37,361 nucleotides of DNA from Saprospiraceae bacterium (lineage in GTDB: Bacteria > Bacteroidota > Bacteroidia > Chitinophagales > Saprospiraceae): contig JARGNR010000048.1 in the NCBI GenBank assembly GCA_029212405.1, forward strand, positions 10,499 to 47,859, read 5' to 3'. A model generated the notes under the pieces. The model saw only the letters and a list, made by a program, of their open reading frames with translations, had not been told where the DNA came from and did no database searches. Numbering within the stretch: position 1 is the stretch's first letter; every line of letters starts with the position of its first letter. Made by a program: the position numbers and the translations under genes. Below, in pieces: positions 23,484 through 32,125 of this stretch.

Positions 23484-25097
23484 CTACTCTATATTTCCAA
23501 TGAAAGAAATCGTAAGTTCTTCATCTGTAGAAAGATATTCCGTACGAATAAATCCACCCACCTTGTTTTGAGATTCATCGTACAAAACAATATTTACTTC
23601 CACCTCTGGTTGGACATCATTGTCTGTGATTAATGGAAAATAAATTAATCCCTCAAATGTACCTACCCCATCTCCTTCAAATGATGCTAGAAAAACTTCA
23701 TCATCAGAATTTTCTCCTATGACTACCGTTTCTTTAGGTCGCACTTTCACTCGACACATTTCAAAGTCTTGAATTAGTTCGCTACTATTTGAAACGATAA
23801 GATTATCACTTAAATCAGAGCACGATAGAAAACTCTGAGTATTGGATGTTAGATAACTAAGATCAATTTGTTTACTACTTTTATACGTGAAATCCTCCGA
23901 ATAAAAATTAAAAACAAGATCATCCGTACTGGTAAATGTTTCTCCGCTCAATAATCCGTTAGAAATCTTCTTCACCTTATGTTGCCCATCGGTAAGTATC
24001 GCATAGTACCCATCTGAAAAAGTGAAATCACAATTATAAACTAATCCCTCAAATTGGACTTGAATATCTTCTTCAAATTCAATGTTTTTCTCGAGATCGT
24101 TTACAGAAAAACCTGAGATAATTTCGCTGATGTATGCTCCGCTATTTAATGAAACAGAAAGTGATTTATCTATTGGGAAATAAGTAGAGATGCTTCCACC
24201 CAAACTGGTGTACAATTCTGGTCCACTATAGTTGCTATTTTCAAAGAAGATAGATGCAGCCGCACTATTTACTAACTGATCGTCATTTTCGAGCACATTT
24301 AATTGGGCATACACTGCAGAAACTTCATCTGCTATTGTCCACCAACCATAGCTGTCAATCTCAAATTCTATAATTTCATTTTCTTCCCTATACTGAAATG
24401 GTTTCTTTTTCCATTGAAGATCCGTTTCATCAAATACAAAAAGGTTCAGAGAAGATAGGTCAGTTGAAGTAAATTTCTCTTTATCTAATGCGATTTTTAA
24501 ATTGGCCTTCTCATTCAACATGGCTGTTCCATCAACATAAAAAGTAGCTTCTTTCAGTAGGTAGTTCACTTCATTTGCGAAATACAAAAAATCATTATTC
24601 CCTAATCCCGTATTTTCACCAAAAAAGGTGCGAAAAACAAAATCGCCTGTTTGATTTATTGCACTACTACCTATTTGTAAATCCCCAGCATCACTTTCCA
24701 ATTTACCACCCGCAACACCTATCGACACTGAAGGAGGGGCTTTGAGAAGGTTAACGTTCAAATTAATGTCTTCAAGACCCTGATGATGTGCTATTCTAGT
24801 AAATCCAGTTAAATACCCATCTTTTTCAACTTGTAAAACCTTCCCCCTTTTACCAATTTGCGATTTTGATACATAAAACAATCCAGAATCATCTGTTTCA
24901 AAATCATTTCCGTCCAATCTAATTTTAACTTGGGATATATATTCTTGATTCTCATCCGAGGCGAATCCTACCAGATTGACCTCATAAATTTCATCGGTTA
25001 TTATAGGAGGCGGTGGGTTCTCAATAATGACAACATCTTTGCCACAAGAAATAACGAAAAGGATAAGTAATAAAAAGTAAAGTATATTTTTTGCCAT
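23484..25097 (-). CDS. Large lipoprotein with carboxypeptidase-regulatory-like domain, first gene of the sigma operon
   Basis: Read from ATG at 25097 (537 residues) with a clear lipoprotein signal, 'NILYFLLLILFVISC', and lipidated Cys18. After a Pro-rich linker, residues of about 35-115 look like a carboxypeptidase-regulatory/Ig-like beta sandwich ('KIRLDGNDFETDDSGLFYVS'). Residues of about 125-260 ('GVAGGKLESDAGDLQIGSSA' to 'IDSYGWWTIADE') could be a ZU5/GAIN-like fold; this is tentative. The rest is strand-rich and unrecognised. It is encoded just before the sigma factor with an 11-base gap, so it is likely co-regulated and may be a surface sensor or structural component. Confidence 0.78.
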   Translation of the reverse strand: MAKNILYFLLLILFVISCGKDVVIIENPPPPIITDEIYEVNLVGFASDENQEYISQVKIRLDGNDFETDDSGLFYVSKSQIGKRGKVLQVEKDGYLTGFTRIAHHQGLEDINLNVNLLKAPPSVSIGVAGGKLESDAGDLQIGSSAINQTGDFVFRTFFGENTGLGNNDFLYFANEVNYLLKEATFYVDGTAMLNEKANLKIALDKEKFTSTDLSSLNLFVFDETDLQWKKKPFQYREENEIIEFEIDSYGWWTIADEVSAVYAQLNVLENDDQLVNSAAASIFFENSNYSGPELYTSLGGSISTYFPIDKSLSVSLNSGAYISEIISGFSVNDLEKNIEFEEDIQVQFEGLVYNCDFTFSDGYYAILTDGQHKVKKISNGLLSGETFTSTDDLVFNFYSEDFTYKSSKQIDLSYLTSNTQSFLSCSDLSDNLIVSNSSELIQDFEMCRVKVRPKETVVIGENSDDEVFLASFEGDGVGTFEGLIYFPLITDNDVQPEVEVNIVLYDESQNKVGGFIRTEYLSTDEELTISFIGNIE

Positions 25098-25340
25098 AAA
25101 ATTGGATTTACCTATATAATACATACACAATCAAAAACGCTTAACCATTTTATAAATATTCTCAATTATTTTATAAAAATAATATATTTAATGTATAAAC
25201 AACTGATATACAAATACCTAATACTTAAACCTAAACTTACCCATTTTCCATTCTAATTTAAATTGAGAAAACATCCATCTTCTTTAAACTCCACATTGTA
25301 TTTGTTCGTTTACCGACATTCAATCCCAACTTCTTTCCAT

Positions 25341-25348
25341 TATCTTTG
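25341..25348 (+). promoter_or_regulatory. Candidate -7 box TATCTTTG of the ArsM-like gene
   Basis: An exact TAnnTTTG match 24 bases before the ATG at 25373. A longer reading from the TTG at 25346 would start inside this box, so the ATG is preferred. The -33 element is not clear. Confidence 0.5.
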
Positions 25349-25372
25349 TTCCTTGTTTTAAATACAGAATAT

Positions 25373-26422
25373 ATGCTCGACAAACATCTTGAAGTTCAAA
25401 ATTACTACGGCAAAGAATTAGATAAATCAGAAGACCTCAAAACAAATGCATGCTGCACCATAAATCCGCCACCAAAAGAAATCGTTGAAATAATAAGTCA
25501 ACTTCATGATGAAGTAGTCACCAAATATTATGGGTGTGGATTGACGATCCCGTCGAAAGTTAAAGGTATGAATATCTTGGATTTAGGGTCTGGTAGCGGA
25601 AGAGATTGTTTTATTGCTTCTAAGTTAGTAGGTCAAGAAGGTCGAGTTGTAGGTATTGACATGACCAAAGAACAATTAAATGTAGCGAATAAACACATTG
25701 ATTATCATACTGAAAAATTTGGATTTAGGCACGCAAATGTCAAATTCTTGGAAGGCAATATCGAACAATTGGATACCTTGGATCTTGAAGACAACAGTTT
25801 TGATGTTATTATTTCTAACTGTGTAATAAACTTGGCTACTGATAAAGCAAAAGTATTAAAAGATGCATATCGATTGTTAAAACCAGGAGGTGAGATGTAC
25901 TTTAGTGATGTGTATTGTGATCGAAGAATTCCAAAGAATTTACAAGATGACAAGGTCCTGTGGGGGGAATGTCTGAGTGGAGCAATGTATTGGAATGATT
26001 TTCAAAAAACTGCACGAAATGTAGGCTTTACAGATCCACGCACAGTAGAGAATCATGCCATTTCTGTGGAGAATGAAGAACTTGAAGAAAAAATTGGTGA
26101 ACTAAAATTTTTCTCTGTCACCTATAGATTATTCAAAATTGATGGATTAGAAGAAGATTGTGAAGACTATGGACAAGCTGTTCGATATAAGGGAACGATA
26201 CAAGGAAGTTCATCTAGCTTTGATTTAGACCACCACCATAATTTTCAAACTGGAAAAGTTGAGCCCGTTTGTGGGAATACATTTTTAATGCTTCAAAAGA
26301 CTAGATTTGCTGAAGACTTTGAGTTCTTTGGAAATTTCGATAAGCACTATGGTATATTCGAAGGATGCGGCGGTGCAATGCCTTTTACAATAGATGGCAA
26401 TGAAGAAGCTCCCTGTTGTTAG
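25373..26422 (+). CDS. arsM: ArsM-like arsenite S-adenosylmethionine methyltransferase
   Basis: A 349-residue Rossmann methyltransferase. SAM binding is shown by 'ILDLGSGSGRDCF' (68-80) and 'GRVVGIDMTKEQ'. The three cysteines that bind As(III) in characterised ArsM proteins have good counterparts: Cys55 in 'KYYGCGLTIP', Cys150 in 'IISNCVINL' and Cys200 in 'WGECLSGAMY'. Extra Cys pairs lie at 27-28 (NACC) and at the very end (APCC). ArsM converts arsenite to methylated, partly volatile species in the cytoplasm. No arsR or other ars genes are near. The motif match is good, but homologues in Bacteroidota are mostly uncharacterised, so another thiol-linked substrate is possible. Confidence 0.85.
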   Translation: MLDKHLEVQNYYGKELDKSEDLKTNACCTINPPPKEIVEIISQLHDEVVTKYYGCGLTIPSKVKGMNILDLGSGSGRDCFIASKLVGQEGRVVGIDMTKEQLNVANKHIDYHTEKFGFRHANVKFLEGNIEQLDTLDLEDNSFDVIISNCVINLATDKAKVLKDAYRLLKPGGEMYFSDVYCDRRIPKNLQDDKVLWGECLSGAMYWNDFQKTARNVGFTDPRTVENHAISVENEELEEKIGELKFFSVTYRLFKIDGLEEDCEDYGQAVRYKGTIQGSSSSFDLDHHHNFQTGKVEPVCGNTFLMLQKTRFAEDFEFFGNFDKHYGIFEGCGGAMPFTIDGNEEAPCC

Positions 26423-26507
26423 AATTTAGCATTTTTTCAATTGAAATAAACAAAACTGCAAGTGATTTTTGTTGAACTTTTACTTTCAATAAACACCAGA
26501 AGTAAAA

Positions 26508-26550
26508 TTAAAAATAAAGGCTCTGAAAATTTCAGAGCCTTTATTTTTAA
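26508..26550. terminator. Bidirectional terminator between the ArsM-like and PKD-protease genes
   Basis: A near-palindrome: AAAAATAAAGGCTCTGAA on the left pairs with its complement TTCAGAGCCTTTATTTTT on the right, with a short loop. It gives a GC-containing stem flanked by A- and T-runs on either strand, and the two genes converge on it. Confidence 0.93.
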
Positions 26551-26590
26551 TTTGTCCATATTTCAATAGAACTCTAATTTATTGTTTAAT

Positions 26591-29500
26591 CTATCTAAGA
26601 ATGACTACTTTTTTATAGTAAGATACATCTCCAGATTTCAATCTAATCATATATGTTCCTCCTACATAATTGCTCACATCAATCATATAATTTGAGGAAT
26701 TAAATGAATCTGTTGCTATCAATTTACCATGGATATCCAATACCTGTAACTGAATTTTATCCGACTCAAAATTATCCAATTCAATATTTAATTGTACTTG
26801 AGCAGGATTTGGGTAAATATTTACTTGTTGGAGTTCAGCTTCGGTTACAGAATTTGAAATAATAGAAAAGGTTTCAGTTACCGTAAAATCTCCACATTCA
26901 TTGCTCACTACCAATGTTACTTCATAGATTCCATTCTCTAAAAATGTATGGCTAGGATTTTCTTCTGTGCTTGTATTACCATCTCCAAAATCCCAAGCAT
27001 AAGAAGTAACATTGTTTACATCTGATGAAAAATCAATTACATTGTCCGATTGGTTTCCTGTAAATGTAGCGCTTGGCAATCCAATAACCGTAACCACATC
27101 TATAAAGTTCTTGGTAGATTCACCATATTGATTGGATACGGTCAACATAATCGTATATGTACCTTCTGCTTCATACGTTACGATCGGGCTATCCTCTTCT
27201 GAAGAATCTGGATTTGCACCAAATAACGTCCACATTTTGGTCTCTGCATTTAGTGAATTATCAAAAATCTGAACTTCAGAATCAACACATGTAATTATTT
27301 GAGCTTCTTCCAACATTGCTTCGGGATACACATCAATACTAATCTCTACATTCGCCACATCTGTCCCACACTGATTTTCAGCAGTGAGCTCTACTATATA
27401 AGTACCATTTTCTGGAAATGTATAAATCAATTGATCATCTGCAAATGACTCTCCATCAATTGTCCATGACACCGAATTTGCTGCCGTCCCTCCATTTGTA
27501 GCAGTAATTTCATTGCCAACCAAATCATAATTTATTTCAGCAGTTGGTGTAGAAAACACTTCTATGTAATCGTCAATTACAAGTAAATCAGTACCAGCAG
27601 CCGATATCACTTCCAGCTGTACTTGATATGTACCTGGTGTTGCATATTCAACAATTGGGTTTTCTTCTGTACTCGTTGCAGGGTTTCCTCCTTCAAATGT
27701 CCATGCCCATGCTATCACATTAGAGGATGATTCATCAGTAAATTCAACTGTTAAGGGGCCACAACCACTTTGAACTTCTGCACCCAAACCAGCTGTTGGG
27801 AGTGCATTAATTGAAACCATCGTACTACTCGAAGTTGTCCCGCACTCATTGGTTGCAGAAAGCAACACTTCATAAGTTCCTTCTGCTTCATACGTATGTG
27901 AAGGATTCTCTTCTGTACTCGTATTTCCATCTCCAAAATCCCAAACAAAACTGGATCCTTCAACGGTAGTATTTGTAAAATCAACATTAAAAATATCATC
28001 AAAATATTCGAATGAAGTGATTGGCTCATCCGTTACTGCAATAAAATTAACCACAGTTTTTGTATCTGAACTTTCTGGGTGACTTACTGTCAAGGTAACA
28101 TCATATTGCCCTGCAGTTTCATAGGTAACTACTGGATTCTGTTCTGTACTTGTTGCCGGTATTCCTCCTTCAAAGGTCCACATCCATTCTGTTACATTTG
28201 AACTCGATGCATCACCAAACTCTATTACCAAATTCGCACAACCTTCAGAAGTATTGCTAGAAAAATCCGCCGCTACTGCTGTATAATTATTGATTGTTTG
28301 AAAACTTGAATTCGAACCACATTGATTGGTAACAGTTAATTCGATCGTATAAATACCCTCCGATGTATACGTATGGATAGGATTCATCTCTGTACTTGAA
28401 TTCCCATCTCCAAAGTCCCAAACATACTCATCTGCATCTATGGACCCATCTTCAAAATTTACAGTTAAACCATCTTCAGAATAAGAAAAACCAGAAATTG
28501 GTTCATCCAAAACAGTAATGTATTCTGGCATGGTTAACGAATTTGTACCATTCGCATTTGTAACCGTTAATGTAACATCATATACTCCTGGATCCGAATA
28601 AGTCACAGAAGGGTTCGCTTCGTCTGATGTAGCTGGTGTTCCTCCTTCAAATACCCATTCAAAAACATCAGGATTATTGGTAGAAGTACTTTCAAAAGCA
28701 ACAGCAAATGTCGCGCAATCAATGGTTTCGTCTGGTGTCACAAATGAAGCAACAGGCAGTAAAGAAATACTAATTGATGTATTTGCAGCATTGTCTCCAC
28801 ATTCATTGGTTACAATGAGCTCTGCCGTATAATCTCCATCAGCATAGGTATGTACTGGATTCTCCTCTGTACTCGTATTTCCGTCTCCAAAATCCCACAT
28901 ATACGTTTCTCCTCCTGTACTAAAATTAGTAAACGTTACTTCAGCTCCATTAATGGTATAACTAAAATCGGCCAATGGAACATCTTTTACATTAATAAAA
29001 TCAGTAAATGCCAATAGATCTTCTCCCGTTTCATTAATTACAGTTAACGTAACATCAAATTCTCCCGCCTCTTCATAGGTTACGGTTGGATTCTCTTCAG
29101 AAGATATAGCGGGTGTTCCTCCTTCAAAACTCCACAACCATTCGTCTGTATTATTGGATGCATTAGATGTATATTGAACAGTTAAGGGTGCACACCCTTC
29201 TTGAACATCTGCTGAAAAATCAGATACAGGTGGATTTGCAATTACAATGATTTCCTCAATTGTTACATCACCACAAAAACTAGATGCAGTCAGTTGAACT
29301 ATATATGTTCCATCATCTAAATAATCATGAACAGGGTCTGAATTACCCGAAGTGCTTCCATCCCCAAAATCCCAAAAATAACTTGTTGCATTTTGAGTAA
29401 AATTAAAAAAGCTCACTTCTGTTCCACTTATAGCATAACTAAAATTTGGTTCTGGACTTGCAATAATATCAATAATTCCATTCTGTGTTTCCACATCAGA

Positions 29501-30919
29501 TCCTACCGAATTTGTTGTTGTCAATGTGACATTATACGTACCTGCAACATCATAGGTAACAGTCGGATTTTCATCTGTACTAAATATAGGGTTTCCACCT
29601 GGGAATTCCCATTCATAAGTCAGAGTCCCCCCTCCAATCGATGTATTCGTAAATTGTACTAATCCAGGAGTACACTCCTCTAAAACCTCAAATGTAAACG
29701 AAGCTTCTGGCGGAGCACCTCCCCCAACGCATTCATTTAGACAGGTTCTAGTCGCAATATGATTATTTATAGACGAAATTGAGTTACTAGACCAAGTGGT
29801 CGTGTTTTGTACAAATGGCGCCATAATATGTGGGCTACCTCCGTTATCATGACCAGAACTAAAGTTATGTCCCAACTCATGCGCAACCATTACTCGCTTA
29901 GTTTGTGCATTCGTAGTGAAATTCTCTAATAAGTTATATCTAAAACTAGTACAAACTACTCCTACATAGGCTACACCTATAACACCACTTCCATCATCAT
30001 TAAAAATATTTTTATCGGTCCAAAGTGAGGCAACATCATATACAACTGCTCCAAATCCTCCACCATTGGCCCAAGATCTGAATGATGGAAGAAGAATATC
30101 AGTGTCAGCACTAGAACTCCATGGATCTCCACCTGCGGTCGTTACTGTAAATTGAGTTACGATGATAAACTGTAATTCATCTGCAAATTCATCATCATAG
30201 TTTGTTTGTACATTATTTAACACGCCTATTGCATGATCTTCAACGGCAAATTGACTTCCAAATTCCTCAAACATGGCAAAGTCATTTGCTATTGCTACTT
30301 CTACTTCATAACATTCATCTACTCTAACATCTCCTTCAGTTGATTTTGGATTCGGAAAACTACCTCTTTTGTCATGCATCTCATGTGTTCCACATTTATG
30401 AGGTGCGGATGGCTTCAAATCTTTTTCATTGTATACTACATATAAATCTTTTGCACCTTTTGTATTTTCAAAATACTCCAACGGCTCAATATAATTGTAC
30501 CCTGTCTTATCTTTTATGAAACCATAAACAAATCCATCATTAAAGGTCAGGCTAACTCTGGTATACAAATCTCCTTTGATGTGTCCTTGAGTTGGTATTG
30601 CTGTAGTTCTCTTACCTATTTTCACCTCTCCATTTTCCAGATATTGACTAACATAATTATCACCAATGATATCAGAATTACTCAAATCTACTCTCCAATA
30701 TTCTCCAGCTTCTTTTTTAGGAATGTCTAATTCAAAGAAGTGATTGTTTCTTGAAGTTTCATACATGGCCCTAGAATCAATACTTATGACCTTATAGTCA
30801 TAAAACATCTGGTCTAAATTCTTTGTAGTGGTTAATTGGGCTTCTAAGTTTAAAGAAAATCCTATTGTTATTATCATTATAATACTTAATAGGCCTGCGA
30901 AATTTAAGCGTTTCATCAT
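26591..30919 (-). CDS. T9SS-secreted M12B-like metalloprotease with 12 PKD domains
   Basis: A 1442-residue protein with a signal peptide, a propeptide-like region (about 25-190), and a reprolysin-like catalytic domain (about 200-395). The zinc motif is HELGHNFSSGHD (His347, Glu348, His351, His357) with a downstream Met-turn ('SPHIMAPF'). About 12 PKD-type domains follow (404-1355), then a T9SS sorting domain (from about 1360, 'VNIYPNPAQVQLNIEL'). PKD domains alternate between a Cys-containing type ('FEGGTPAT...VTYEEAG') and a 'WDFGDGNTSTEENP' type. It should be secreted and act on extracellular protein, with the PKD array as stalk or binding region. A -7 box lies 38 bases upstream. Confidence 0.92.
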   Translation of the reverse strand: MMKRLNFAGLLSIIMIITIGFSLNLEAQLTTTKNLDQMFYDYKVISIDSRAMYETSRNNHFFELDIPKKEAGEYWRVDLSNSDIIGDNYVSQYLENGEVKIGKRTTAIPTQGHIKGDLYTRVSLTFNDGFVYGFIKDKTGYNYIEPLEYFENTKGAKDLYVVYNEKDLKPSAPHKCGTHEMHDKRGSFPNPKSTEGDVRVDECYEVEVAIANDFAMFEEFGSQFAVEDHAIGVLNNVQTNYDDEFADELQFIIVTQFTVTTAGGDPWSSSADTDILLPSFRSWANGGGFGAVVYDVASLWTDKNIFNDDGSGVIGVAYVGVVCTSFRYNLLENFTTNAQTKRVMVAHELGHNFSSGHDNGGSPHIMAPFVQNTTTWSSNSISSINNHIATRTCLNECVGGGAPPEASFTFEVLEECTPGLVQFTNTSIGGGTLTYEWEFPGGNPIFSTDENPTVTYDVAGTYNVTLTTTNSVGSDVETQNGIIDIIASPEPNFSYAISGTEVSFFNFTQNATSYFWDFGDGSTSGNSDPVHDYLDDGTYIVQLTASSFCGDVTIEEIIVIANPPVSDFSADVQEGCAPLTVQYTSNASNNTDEWLWSFEGGTPAISSEENPTVTYEEAGEFDVTLTVINETGEDLLAFTDFINVKDVPLADFSYTINGAEVTFTNFSTGGETYMWDFGDGNTSTEENPVHTYADGDYTAELIVTNECGDNAANTSISISLLPVASFVTPDETIDCATFAVAFESTSTNNPDVFEWVFEGGTPATSDEANPSVTYSDPGVYDVTLTVTNANGTNSLTMPEYITVLDEPISGFSYSEDGLTVNFEDGSIDADEYVWDFGDGNSSTEMNPIHTYTSEGIYTIELTVTNQCGSNSSFQTINNYTAVAADFSSNTSEGCANLVIEFGDASSSNVTEWMWTFEGGIPATSTEQNPVVTYETAGQYDVTLTVSHPESSDTKTVVNFIAVTDEPITSFEYFDDIFNVDFTNTTVEGSSFVWDFGDGNTSTEENPSHTYEAEGTYEVLLSATNECGTTSSSTMVSINALPTAGLGAEVQSGCGPLTVEFTDESSSNVIAWAWTFEGGNPATSTEENPIVEYATPGTYQVQLEVISAAGTDLLVIDDYIEVFSTPTAEINYDLVGNEITATNGGTAANSVSWTIDGESFADDQLIYTFPENGTYIVELTAENQCGTDVANVEISIDVYPEAMLEEAQIITCVDSEVQIFDNSLNAETKMWTLFGANPDSSEEDSPIVTYEAEGTYTIMLTVSNQYGESTKNFIDVVTVIGLPSATFTGNQSDNVIDFSSDVNNVTSYAWDFGDGNTSTEENPSHTFLENGIYEVTLVVSNECGDFTVTETFSIISNSVTEAELQQVNIYPNPAQVQLNIELDNFESDKIQLQVLDIHGKLIATDSFNSSNYMIDVSNYVGGTYMIRLKSGDVSYYKKVVILR
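26955..29375 (-). repeat. 477-base tandem supra-repeat encoding paired PKD domains
   Basis: The DNA for 'DFGDGNTSTEENP' recurs with its plus-strand left edge at about 26955, 27903, 28380, 28857 and 29334. The last three intervals are each 477 bases, and the first is 948 bases with a diverged unit in the middle. The repeat is thus a 159-residue two-domain unit duplicated in tandem. Confidence 0.85.
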
Positions 30920-30957
30920 TTAGTTTAAAAATTAATTTGTTAGTAGACTACAATTTA

Positions 30958-30965
30958 CAAATGTA
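30958..30965 (-). promoter_or_regulatory. Candidate -7 box TACATTTG of the PKD-protease gene
   Basis: An exact TAnnTTTG match on the minus strand, 38 bases before the start at 30919. The -33 TTG is not clear. Confidence 0.45.
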
Positions 30966-31316
30966 AAAATATCATCATGTTAGAACACTATGCTATTGAC
31001 ATTTATATTTTAAATAATATTCGAACTCGTATCATTGCAAAATATTCAAACTACCGAATATGTTTCCCCATATGACTATACATCACATAAAGTTGATAAT
31101 TATGCAAAAAGGGATGTTTTAAACTTGACTATTGAATCCGTGAGATGTTGTATGTGTTTGGGATAACACTCTCATGGAATTCAAAAGTAACAATTCAAGA
31201 ATTAAAAATAAGTATAAACTCCTGGTATGTGTAAAATAATTTTAGAATATGACTCCTATACTACATTCCTTCAAATGCATAGTTTATTGAATTACAAATA
31301 AACTTCGGTTAATGTT

Positions 31317-31331
31317 TTGTTACAGTAACAA
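31317..31331. promoter_or_regulatory. Inverted repeat TTGTTAC-A-GTAACAA
   Basis: Perfect 7-base arms around a single base, 57 bases before the -33 element of the outer-membrane-like gene. The one-base centre is too tight for an RNA hairpin of full length, which favours a protein operator. Confidence 0.4.
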
Positions 31332-31347
31332 TTTTTATAATCTCTAC

Positions 31348-31382
31348 CTACTACTCAAACGTTTTGCTACTACTCAATCGTT
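31348..31382 (+). promoter_or_regulatory. 16-base direct repeat abutting the promoter of the outer-membrane-like gene
   Basis: CTACTACTCAAACGTT (31348-31363) and CTACTACTCAATCGTT (31367-31382) agree at 15 of 16 positions, start to start 19 bases apart. The second copy ends five bases before the -33 TTG. This is the position and geometry of an activator binding as a head-to-tail dimer, such as a response regulator. Confidence 0.55.
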
Positions 31383-31387
31383 AAAAG

Positions 31388-31417
31388 TTGAAAATTTATA
31401 GAAAACCATTAAGTTTG
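31388..31417 (+). promoter_or_regulatory. Promoter TTG-N19-TAAGTTTG
   Basis: TTG at 31388-31390 and an exact TAnnTTTG box at 31410-31417 are 19 bases apart, the best full match to the Bacteroidota promoter consensus in the window. The gene start follows 28 bases later. Confidence 0.7.
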
Positions 31418-31445
31418 CGTCCAGAAACCATAAAATTATTAGTCA

Positions 31446-32054
31446 ATGAAAAAGTTTTTTGTCCCATTTCTAGTCATCGTATTTCTTTTTACCATCATTG
31501 ATGATGCCTCAGCTCAGAGAAGAGGAAAGAAAAAAAGAAGAAAAACAGAAGATACCGAGCGATCTTCTACCAGAGATAGAGAAGATGATTTTGAAAGCAC
31601 CTCAATTGCAGAGAAGTTAAATATTGAAATCAAACCTGGAAACCTTAATTTTTTCGGGAATCAATTGTCTATATCTTTAAAGTCAAATGTAGGATACAAA
31701 TTCAATAATGTATTTTCCGCAGGTGCGGGTGGAAAGTTTTTCTATGATTATATCAATTCATTTGGCTCATCAGCCGATATTAGTGCATTCTCCTATGGAG
31801 GACTCGTCTATGGTCGAGCCAAAATAACTCAAACCTTCTACCTTCAAGGAGAATACAATATTGTCAGCTTCGGTGCAGTATCCACTGTCCCTCAAGAAAC
31901 AATTGCATATCCTCTTGCAGGAATTGGTTATGTACAACAAGGGTACGATTGGAGCTTTGGTTTAGAGTTGTTAGCCATTCTAAACGATAGAGTTAGAGAT
32001 AAGCCGCAAGGAACTATTGTTGAATACTGGATAAATTTCAGTAAAAACTTTTAG
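31446..32054 (+). CDS. Small outer-membrane beta-barrel-like protein
   Basis: A 202-residue protein with a signal peptide (1-23, ending DDASA). A highly basic and charged stretch follows ('QRRGKKKRRKTEDTERSSTR', then an acidic part), and a C-terminal region of alternating strands from about residue 62. Strand examples are 'LSISLKSNVGYKFNNVFSAG', 'FSYGGLVYGRAKITQTFYLQ' and 'YPLAGIGYVQQGYDWSFGLE'. The last residue is an aromatic Phe (NFSKNF), as in outer-membrane barrels. No specific family is recognised. It has its own promoter with a direct repeat upstream and ends in a strong two-way terminator, so it is a single-gene unit. Confidence 0.78.
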   Translation: MKKFFVPFLVIVFLFTIIDDASAQRRGKKKRRKTEDTERSSTRDREDDFESTSIAEKLNIEIKPGNLNFFGNQLSISLKSNVGYKFNNVFSAGAGGKFFYDYINSFGSSADISAFSYGGLVYGRAKITQTFYLQGEYNIVSFGAVSTVPQETIAYPLAGIGYVQQGYDWSFGLELLAILNDRVRDKPQGTIVEYWINFSKNF

Positions 32055-32069
32055 CCAAAACAGTAAAAC

Positions 32070-32107
32070 AAAAAAGGCTTAACATTCGAAAATGTTAAGC
32101 CTTTTTT
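32070..32107. terminator. Bidirectional intrinsic terminator
   Basis: AAAAAAGGCTTAACATT (32070-32086) and its exact complement AATGTTAAGCCTTTTTT (32091-32107) flank a CGAA loop. It serves the outer-membrane-like gene on the plus strand and the TonB receptor on the minus strand. Confidence 0.96.
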
Positions 32108-32125
32108 GTTCCTAGAAAGTATATT

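Larger units (their letters stand above)
30920..31445. other. Divergent intergenic region with two promoters and candidate operators
   Basis: A 526-base stretch without a credible gene, between the divergent PKD-protease and outer-membrane-like genes. It holds the minus-strand -7 box at 30958-30965, an inverted repeat TTGTTAC-A-GTAACAA at 31317-31331, a 16-base direct repeat at 31348-31382 and the plus-strand promoter at 31388-31417. The middle (30970-31310) shows nothing recognisable. Confidence 0.6.

Noticed and set aside
25373-26422. ArsM-like gene as part of an arsenic-resistance operon or island
   Set aside because: Neighbours are a sigma-factor operon and a secreted protease on the other strand; no ars or mobile genes are present.
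26955-29375. Regularly spaced near-identical DNA segments resembling a CRISPR array or non-coding tandem repeat
   Set aside because: Spacing of 477 bases, open reading frame throughout and clear PKD domain sequence show a coding repeat.
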